Shown here one piece after another: positions 56,213 through 64,000 of a DNA stretch of 64,000 nucleotides. Source of the DNA: Megascapheus bottae. Lineage: Eukaryota > Chordata > Mammalia > Rodentia > Geomyidae. The position numbers and the translations under genes were made by a program. The first letter of the stretch is position 1, and each line of letters starts with the position of its first letter. The DNA is taken from the NCBI GenBank assembly GCA_024803745.1, contig JANJXV010000190.1, forward strand, positions 1,129,501-1,193,500, given 5' to 3'. Under the pieces are notes generated by a model that was not told the DNA's origin, made no database searches, and was given only the letters and a program-made list of their open reading frames with translations.

Positions 56213-56940
56213 GGGGGGTGAGGAGGTGGGGGGGGAGGAGGTGGGGAGTGAGGAGGTGGGGGGGGAGGAGGTGGGGGGTGAGGAGGTGGGGGGTGAGGAG
56301 GTGGGGGGGTGAGGAGGTGGGGGGGGTGAGGTGGTGGGGGGTGAGGAGGTGGGGGGTGAGGAGGTGGGGGGGAGGAGGTGGGGGGGAGGTGGTGGGGGAG
56401 GAGGTGGGGGGAGGAGGTGGGGGGGTGAGGGGGTGAGGGGGTGAGGGGGTGGGGGGTGAGGAGGTGGGGGGGTGAGGAGGTGGAGGGTGAGGGGGTGTGG
56501 GGGTGAGGGGGTGTGGGGATGAGGAGGTGGGGGGTGAGGAGGTGGGGGGGTGAGGTGGTGGGGGGGTGAGGAGGTGGGGGGTGAGGAGGTGGGGGGGTGA
56601 GGAGGTGGGGGGTGAGGAGGTGGGGGGGTGAGGGGGTGGGGGGGTGAGGGGGTGGGGGGGTGAGGAGGTGGGGGGGTGAGGTGGTGGGGGGGTGAGGAGG
56701 TGGGGGGTGAGGAGGTGGGGGGGTGAGGAGGTGGGGGGTGAGGAGGTGGGGGGGTGAGGAGATGGGGGGGTGAGGGGGTGGGGGGTGAGGAGGTGGGGGG
56801 GTGAGGAGGTGGAGGGTGAGGGGGTGTGGGGGTGAGGGGGTGTGGGGATGAGGAGGTGGGGGGTGAGGAGGTGGGGGGGTGAGGTGGTGGGGGGGTGAGG
56901 AGGTGGGGGGTGAGGAGGTGGGGGGGTGAGGAGATGGGGG
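56207..56940. repeat. G-rich minisatellite (12-15-bp GAGGTGGGGGGT units) inside the L1
   Basis: About 730 bases of 'gaggaggtggggggtgagg' variants with 5-7 G per run. A distinctive block beginning 'tggagggtgagggggtgtgg' at 56481 recurs at 56810, offset 329. The two copies match for about 130 bases, so a larger segmental duplication lies within the array. The L1 continues on the far side, so the array grew inside it. There is strong G-quadruplex potential on the plus strand. The 259-codon Pro/His/Ser minus-strand frame is an artefact. Confidence 0.95.
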
Positions 56941-57058
56941 GACCCCCTCTGGCACCGTGGGGTGTGTGTGAGCCAGGGCGACTGCTCTGGAAGTCCGTAG
57001 GGAGATTCCTCCAGGAACTAAGCCCAGATCTGCTTATGCTTCCACTGCAGTGCTATTG
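56941..57058 (+). mobile_element. L1 fragment, direct segment downstream of the satellite
   Basis: 'gaccccctctggcaccgtgg', 'gggcgactgctctggaagtc', 'gtagggagattcctccagga' and 'ccactgcagtgctattgga' align in order with the L1 text that follows 'gaggatgtgggg' ('accactctggaaatcagtatgg', 'agattcctcaa', 'cagcaatccca'). The 3' end is lost. Confidence 0.78.
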
Positions 57059-59355
57059 GACAGATCTCCCTTTCCTCCCCCTTCCCTCCCTCAGTGCCTT
57101 CTCTCCTCCCATCCCTTCTTCCCGCCCTCCTTCCTTTGTTTCCATCCTCCCTTCCCTCTCAGCCTCACCGTCTGGAGCGCTGTGTACCTTCCACTCGCCC
57201 TTAGGTCAGGCTCATTTTCCCTCCTTGCTTCTCTTCGTCCACCCTCCCTCCCTGCTTTCATGGCTGGAACTTCCTTGTCCATGGGGCTCTTTCTGTTCCT
57301 AAGCAGATTTCCGTTGCCTTGGTCGCTCGTTGTGATCCCTAGCTGGCCTCACACGCGGCCCGGATCCCACAGAGCCAGGGCACCGCGTTGGGGCATTCCT
57401 GTTCCTCGAACCCAGCACAGGCTTCGTCACCCGCTTAAGGCTTGGATAAACCCAGTGTCTGTGTGGGACTGTCACTGTCCCCTTAGAGGCTCATCCTGGA
57501 TCTCGGGGGCTTTGCACTGTCCTAATCCCCTCCTTGAGAGCCAGGGGCAGGCTCTGGTCCTTGGTCAGCTCAGGCGCTGTCTTCATGGCTTCCTCTGTCC
57601 AGACAGTGGGTGGGTGGGGCGGGGGAGGAGGGGCCTTCTGAGAGGCAGATTTGCCTGCTGTCTGACTCTGTAATGGCGGTGAGAATGTTTGCTGTACACA
57701 TTTATTTTTTATGTTTATTGAAATAGACACATTTCCAGCCATCCAGAGAGGAGGCTCAGAGGCTGGGCTGGAGCGGAGTGGCTGGTTGGTTTCTCTAGGG
57801 TGTTGCTGGCTGAGGGGCATGAGGAATCCTGAATTGCACTGTGTTTAGTTTAAGTGGGCAGAGTGCAGGTGAATCGGGTGGGGGGGGTTAAGGCATTTGA
57901 AAAGCTTTGCCATCTCTTCCTTGCAACGAGTCAGGATGAATGAAGCGCCATCTTCTTCATCTTGAACTATCCTTTGTTTGGAGCCAGCATTGTTTCTGTT
58001 TTATGCTTTGAGAAGACGAGACTAGGCCGTGCTTGGCTCTGCTAGAGTTGGTGGGCGAGCATTGGCTGCCCTCCTCTGTGGTGAGAGGTCCGTTGGCTGG
58101 CATCTGCCGCACTGGCAGGAGTTCCGCCCCCACCTCATCCCAGCTACACCCGCTTCCAGGCCTGCCATCGCCTTTGTGATTGTAATAAGAAAGGACAAGG
58201 ATTTCACCCCCTTTTCTGCCCTGCCTCCCCGACTTCTACTCCTTGCTGGGTAGGTATTATGCCAGCTATTGAAATGAAAGAAACGTATGCAATTTACATT
58301 AAACTTCCAACACTTCCAGCCAGAGAACAAAGTGGTGATGTCGCCCGAATACCGATGTCAGGAATGAACTATCAGATCTCCGTACTCCAGACTCTGCCTC
58401 AGTGAGCAGCTTTGCAGTCTCTTCCTGCTGAACACACCAGCAGATGTCCTAAACATCCAGGAAGTTATTCCGATGCAGCGTCTTCCTGGTTCAGACGCGG
58501 CGGGGATGGCGGAATGCCGGGGAGACAGGGAGGTTGGCACGGAGGGTCTTGGATGTGGGTTCGGTGTTGGAGGGTGAATTTGTGTCTTTGTGTGGCAATC
58601 AGAATGGTGTGGTGCCATTGTCTGGCTCCTCACTTGAGGTCCCAGGACAGAGAGAGCCTCCTACACCCTCAGCCCCCCCAGGCCTTTCTGGTGGTGGTGA
58701 CCCTCTCTCAGCCCCACCATGTTGAATTTTGTCACATACATTAAGATGGTGCTGCACTTCTCAGCTCAGAGTCATGTAGACAGTGTTTAAAGGAGGTGAG
58801 ACGCCTTCCAGACCAGGAAGAATGTCTAAGGCCCTGCGTTCCGTCCTGGCACGGCAAGCAGACGGACAGGCACACGGGATGGGCAGCGTTAGTGTGTACA
58901 TTGCTCTCCGACGAGGCCTCTCCACCCTCTGGGCCCCACCTGGGCTGCAGCGGGCACCACTGCCCACGCTCTCTCCTTTCTCCGGGGCCGTCCTAGAGAT
59001 GCTGCCTGCCCCCGGAGCCTGTGAGGGCTGCAGGGTGGCCTCTCCTACTGTGTGGCTTCTGGTAACACCCTTGCTGCCCTCACACCACCAGATGCCACCT
59101 GCTGGCTTCCTCCGCCTGGGTCCTGGCCCCCGTGGGGCGGTTGCTCAGGAGGCGTTCCCGTCCTCCATGTGACAAGACGGTGGCCGCCCTCCAGGGCCCT
59201 CTCTCCCCTCCCCGTTCTCAGGGCCGGGGAGACCCCCGTCCTTGCTGCCCACCTACTGAGGTGGGACTGAAGTGGCCGTCTTGGACCCCGAGGTGTCAGT
59301 GGGCAGTTCAGAAATGTCAGAGTCGCTGAGGAGGGGTGCAGGAGTCCGGGAGCCA
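57059..59355. other. Intron sequence, no element seen
   Basis: A CT-rich stretch at 57060-57160, then unique DNA. A plus-strand frame of 207 codons (57050-57673) starts in the pyrimidine-rich sequence and has no recognisable domain. Confidence 0.35.
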
Positions 59356-59361
59356 GAGTGG

Positions 59362-59396
59362 GGGGGGGGAGAGACACAGAGACAGAGACAGAGAGG
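59362..59396. repeat. (GAGACA)n simple repeat
   Basis: Short GAGACA/GACAGA run after a G tract. Confidence 0.8.
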
Positions 59397-59467
59397 ATAG
59401 AAAAATAGAAAAATATATGACCGTAAATGATTTGAATCTGGGGATTCCTATTTCAAGTTGTTTATTT

Positions 59468-59719
59468 TATTTATTTTGGTGTTTACTTTTTGCCAGTCCT
59501 GGGTCTTGAACTCAGGGCCTGGGCGTTGTCTTTGAGCCATTGGTGCTCAAGGCTAGTATTTTACTGCTTGAATCACAGCACCATTTCTGGCCTTTTCTGA
59601 GCAGGTTATTGGAGATAAAGAGTCTCACAAATTTTTCCCGCCTGGGCTGGCTTTGAACTGCGATCCTCAGATCTTAGCCTCCTGAGCAGCTAAGATCACA
59701 GGAATGGGTCACTGGTGCT
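59468..59719 (-). repeat. Composite SINE (right half + B1-like), antisense; target of a second SINE
   Basis: 'gccagtcctgggtcttgaac', 'tggtgctcaaggctagtatt', 'ggagataaagagtctcacaa', 'gggctggctttgaactgcga', 'tcctgagcagctaagatcac' and 'gtgcttggc' give a nearly complete copy. Confidence 0.88.
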
Positions 59720-59729
59720 TGGCTTTGAG

Positions 59730-59942
59730 GTTTTTTTGGTTGTTGTTTTGTTTTGCCAGTTCTGGGGCTTGAACTCAGGACCTGGGCACTGTTCTTGGTC
59801 ACTTCTTGCTCAAGGCTAGTGCTCTGGCACCTGAGCCACAGTGCCCCTTCTGGCTTTTTCTGTGTATGTGGTACTCAGGAATCGAACCCAGGGTTTCATG
59901 CATGTTAGGTGAGCACTGTACCACTGGGCCATGCTCCGACCC
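59730..59942 (-). repeat. ID-derived dimeric SINE (IDL-Geo-like), antisense, inserted at the end of the preceding SINE
   Basis: 'gccagttctggggcttgaac', 'gctcaaggctagtgctctgg', 'ctgtgtatgtggtactcagg' and 'aaccactgggccatgctcc'-like end. A 10-base duplication TGGCTTTGAG (59720-59729 and 59943-59952) flanks it and shows that this copy landed in the terminal sequence of the older SINE. Confidence 0.88.
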
Positions 59943-59952
59943 TGGCTTTGAG

Positions 59953-62900
59953 TCTTTTAAGTGACAGAAGGTATGTGGTGTCTGTATTTATCGGATAGAA
60001 CGTGAGGATGTAGTATCTCCGCAAACGTCTGCCATTTTCATTTTCCCATTTCTAGGACACACCTGTCATTCACACTGTGGCCATCTCTAGGGCGAAGGCT
60101 GGGAGAGGGCAGTGGGCTTTCCTGGGCTGAAGGAATCTGTGCAGCCATTAGGAGAAGCAAGCTCTTTGGATTTAATTGTACTTGAGAAGGTGATTTGGGC
60201 TGAAGCTTTTGATCCAACAGTGTGTTGTGGGTCACTTTGCCCCATTCCCTCCCCCCCAGTTTATGCATGGAGCCGCCTTGGTCAAATCCAGGAATAAAGG
60301 GCCTTTCACAAGCGCGAGTCCTCTGTGCCTCTCTGTCCCGGCCTGCATGGCTGAGCTGCGCTGCGCTGCACTGAGCTGAGCTGCAGGGCGATACCCCTGG
60401 CAAGCGCTTTGTCTGGAATCCTGGGCCTTAATGACCAAGTTCAGGGCTAATCAGCCCTCACCCCAGAAGCGCAATTATTCACATTCTTGTGCTGCAGATC
60501 AAAGCGAGATCCTGCCACTGTTTCAATTTTCTCTGCAACTTAATGAAGATGAAAGGTAGGGGATTGTTAGCCCCGTGGTATTTTCTGTTATTCATCTGCG
60601 AGGCGGGGCCAGAGTTGGGGTACTTGAACTTGCACATCGTAGTCCTCTTGGGTAGCCAGCCCGTGTGCGGCGACTCCTTCAAGGATCATGCCCAGTGTCC
60701 AGGAGGCCCTGGGGGACCTGAGAGCCACACCGGGGCCACCCTGGGTGGGAGGGCCTGTCTCCATGGAAACCCATCCCAGCTCAGTTGTCACCACAGGAGC
60801 CAGGCTCAGGCCCCTACATCTTCCTTGCTCCCAGGGAAGGGTGGGTCCCAGCTCTGACACACCCGGTTTTCAAGGCTCGCCTCCTCCAGTGGTTACGTAG
60901 ACATCCGTGCTCCATTTGAGACAGAAAGGGGAAAAAATAAAATAAAACTTGGCAAGCTACGCTGGAACCAGGGACTGGGGCCTGCTGACCTGTGAGGGGC
61001 CGGGGGCCTCAGCGTCAGGCAGGAGGACTGAGTGAATGCTTGTTGACTCTGAGGCCATCTGTCCTGGGGAGCTGAAGATGTGGGTGGAAAGGCATAGAAT
61101 TGGGTTTGTTCCTTGCAGTCACTGCATCACAGTACTCTGTGAGTTCCCAGGACCTGCTGGTGTCTCCCGAATCTAAACCCCACGGGGTCCGGATATGTAA
61201 AAATAAAACTCCCCTGGGTCAGAGGCCAAGCTGTGCTTTCATATAGTCATGGTTCCCAGTCACTTATGTAACGTAGAAGTCCGCAGTCACAGAGCCATGG
61301 CAGCTTGCAGGCCATTTTCCAGAACCTCTTTAGTACTCGCTGCCCTGGGGGTGTCAGAGCCATCTTTCTCTGAGCCTGGCAGAGCCCAGAGGCCCCAGGA
61401 GCACAGGGGGTGGGGGTGGGGCGGCCACAAACAGCTACAGCTAGAGCTAAACAGTTAAGAGACAAGGTCCAAGAGTCCCTGGGTGCGTGGCCTCAGCTGG
61501 CCGGTTCCAGACCCACGCCCAGGCGGCTGTGTGGGACCCGGCCCGGTCCCCTCAGGCCCACGTCCCCACGGGCTCACATGGAGGCCTCAGGCTTGGGAGC
61601 CAGGTAGGAGCTGACTCAGTCACGTAGCGAAAGATGTGTGCAATTTCAGTTTCTGGGGCTCATTTTGTGTTTTTAGAGTGGGAGGAAGAGAGAGAAAAGG
61701 TTTTTTGTTGGGCCTTGTCTTGTTCCTCACTGATTTCTTTTTTGCTCTGAGATTGGTAGAATTTAGTGGAGTGGAATGATTTTTAGCCTTGCTTTCTTAC
61801 TTTGCTTATTTTTTTTTATTTTTTTGCATTAAATCAAAGTCTACCGTGTTTGCGCGTGGGATTTTGTGGCGGTTTGATCCTTGCAGGTGACGTGCCCAGA
61901 GAGGCTGGGCTCTCAGGGGGAAGGGACATTCTTTGGACCACAGGTGTAGGACAGGCTGGCGTGGGGCTGGCGAGCATGGCGGGCTCCATCTCCCTCCTCC
62001 AAGAATCTGTCTGTTGTCTCACCCAGGCTCAGCCGGTCTGAGTAGCCGTAAATCCCAGGTGACCTGTTGTGGATCTGAGAAGGGGTCGGGGCCGTCCACG
62101 ATGGCCGGGCTGAGCCCCTCCCCAGTCACTCCTTGCTGCTTCTCTGCCTTGGCATCTTGGCTGGCTTTCCCCCGCTGAGGGTCTGAGATGCCTGACCGCT
62201 GCCTGGTGTCACAGCATCTCTTTGCTGCAGCTGTAACTGTCACACGAGTCACAGTAGCAAGCCTGGCCCGTGGCACTAGGCCTGGGGAGGAGAGTGATTT
62301 CCATCACTGGCTGCTCTCCGGGTCTTTGCTGGCCAGGTAAACCTAGCCAGGGTGTGCCCAGTCTTGTGGCAGCTGAGGCTGGACGGTCCTGTCCCGGGCT
62401 GGCCTGCTTCGCCACCTGGGGATAGACCTGGGCTAGAGCCAGTGGAGGGAGGCCGGGCTTCTTGTTAAGAGAGCATCTGAAGTCACCCTCGTGATTGCTC
62501 TCCTCGCGAAGAGGCAAGGGCTCGCATAGATGATGGAGGACGCAGACGCTGGCTTGTTAAATATCCAATTTAAATATGTTCATCGTTAAAGCATGCTGCT
62601 GCTTGGAAGTAAGATGGATTGGGCAATATTTTTGCAAAACAGCTAGTAAAACGCAAGCACAAGGGCGGGCGGCCCTTCTCCATGACGCCCCGGCTCTCTG
62701 CTGGCCCACGTGCTCCCCTGTCCCTTGTCCTGTCCCCAGACCCCTGCCCCCACCCCGGGTTTTACTTCTACACTTCTACTTCCTGAGGGCCAGGGCCTTA
62801 AAGGAGGACAAGGAGTAGTCCAGAGATAAATGGTTCCCAGGTGCGGTGAGATTCTTGGCCACCCGGGGCCTAGCGTGGAGGTAGCGCACGTTAGTGCTCG

Positions 62901-64000
62901 GGAACCAGGTTCCCCGGGGATCCCCGTCCACTGTCTCGCAAGGCCCATTCTGTCACCTTCGTGTCACCTGGCAGTGGCCCACAGTCCAGTGCAGGAACGT
63001 CGGCAGGGCGCACCAGGTTGCAGGGTGTGGATGCAGTGGGGGATGGTGTGAAGAGCTGCAGGGGCGCAGGACATGCTTGCCCATCCTCAGCCGAGGAGGG
63101 GGAGGCACCGGCCGGCCGGGCGGGACTGTGGGGGCTGAGCTCTCCCTCCCTCCACTGCACAGGACGTGGTCATCGTGTTAGTTGGGCATCCTTGGGTCTC
63201 ACCCTTCTGCCTCAGGCCTCGCCAGTCTCCATCTCGAGGTCCCCGGGTATGTGGCACAAGGACGGGCCAGCTGCCCTGGCTGGGCACTGGGCCTCTGCCC
63301 TCTGCCTCTTCCCCAGGGCTTTGCTTTTCTGCACATGGCTCCCAGCTTTCTGAAATAACTGCTGACAACTCACCAGCACCACGCAGAATTCATCACAGCT
63401 CAATTTTCAGGCTCATTAGCTGCTGGATTTTGGTTTCTAACCAAGGGCTGTAGTTTTGCCTTCACTGCTGATGCGGGAGGCGCGGGGTGGGTGGCCAGTG
63501 GCTAGCTAGAGGGAGGACTGGATATTGAGTGACAGCTGCCATGGTGGGGATGTGTCCACCTCCTGCTTTATCAGCACAGAGTAGGTGCCCTGTGTCAGCT
63601 GTGTGCAGCCTCGGCCAGGGCACAGACGGGAACAGCCGTGGGCAGACAGAAAGCGTGTGTTACAGAGGCACATGCCAAATGGACCTGTGGATGCCGTGAA
63701 GTCCCGGGGCTGTCGGTGACACAGTCGGTATAGGAGAGATGGGGGTCAGGAGCGATGGGGGGGGGGCGCACTGCTCACCCTGCCCCCGCTCACACTCAGC
63801 TGTGTCCCAGCCTGCATCACCCATCTGGTGGTCACTGACCTCTGCCTGAGTGGCTGAGCCGTGCCCCGAGGCCTGCCCTCCCTCCTGCAGTCCCGAAGGC
63901 CCCTGAGCCACAGCTGGCGCCCGGCCCTGGCAGGACCTGCGCGGCCACTCCAGACCCCGGTGCAGGGGGACAGGATTGCTGAGTACCGGAGGAGCACAGG
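59953..64000. other. Intron sequence to the window end, no gene seen
   Basis: Unique, mostly GC-rich DNA without recognisable repeats or exon signals. A GCTG-rich patch lies near 60352-60386. AT-rich pockets at 60430-60560 ('gcgcaattattcacattc') and 62550-62640 ('ttaaatatccaatttaaa') could be conserved. Overlapping frames up to 130 codons on both strands near 62.9-63.4 kb are uninformative. The window ends within this intron. Confidence 0.35.

Larger units (their letters stand above)
26484..64000 (+). other. TMEM132D: TMEM132D intron 1 (5' part, continues past the window)
   Basis: No further TMEM132D-like coding segment is found on the plus strand to the window end. The human gene spans several hundred kilobases with large introns, so a first intron of more than 37 kb is expected. 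Inside it are only SINEs, one L1, tandem repeats and unique sequence. Some AT-rich blocks could be intronic enhancers. Extent is inferred from the absence of the next exon. Confidence 0.75.

Overview
The window is eukaryotic nuclear DNA, almost certainly from a rodent. It has no prokaryotic gene organisation, long non-coding stretches, one CpG island, many simple repeats and minisatellites, and about twenty copies of tRNA-derived (ID-type) SINEs and B1/Alu-like composites. The commonest SINE joins an ID-like tRNA half to a second half that ends in a conserved 'caggactggc' followed by poly-A. From memory this resembles the IDL-Geo family of geomyoid rodents (kangaroo rats, pocket mice, gophers). 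That assignment is inference and needs a repeat-library search.

I can support only one gene. The CpG island at about 25.4-27.0 kb contains the first coding exon of TMEM132D on the + strand (coding 26414-26477, splice donor at 26478). The short peptide, the phase-1 exon end and the TMEM132D-type leader agree with the human protein as I remember it. Everything after 26477 to the window end would be the 5' part of the very large intron 1. Bases 1 to about 25.7 kb would be the upstream intergenic region; in human this is the side facing FZD10, near the end of chromosome 12q. The human initiator position appears as GTG here, so translation probably starts at the next in-frame ATG, five codons downstream, behind two upstream ORFs in good Kozak context.

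Layout: 1-24.7 kb is intergenic, with SINEs, minisatellites at 2.4, 3.7, 13.9 and 16.3 kb, and AT-rich blocks that look like candidate conserved non-coding elements. A 94-bp minisatellite (24.8-25.3 kb) abuts the promoter. The CpG island, promoter candidate, 5'UTR and exon 1 occupy 25.4-26.5 kb. GC-rich tandem repeats lie just inside intron 1 (26.5-26.95 kb). The rest of intron 1 (27-64 kb) holds further minisatellites (24-bp at 28.2 kb, 33-bp at 32.1 kb, 42-bp with about 34 copies at 48.3-49.7 kb, G-rich at 56.2-56.9 kb), SINEs and one truncated L1. That L1 has an inverted 5' segment and is interrupted by the G-rich satellite, which seems to have expanded from L1 sequence.

Nearly all long open frames are by-products of tandem repeats whose unit length is a multiple of three, or of GC-rich, stop-poor DNA. 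They should not be read as genes. The most informative features are the TMEM132D first exon with its altered start, the satellite born inside an L1, and the unusually dense, internally layered minisatellites.
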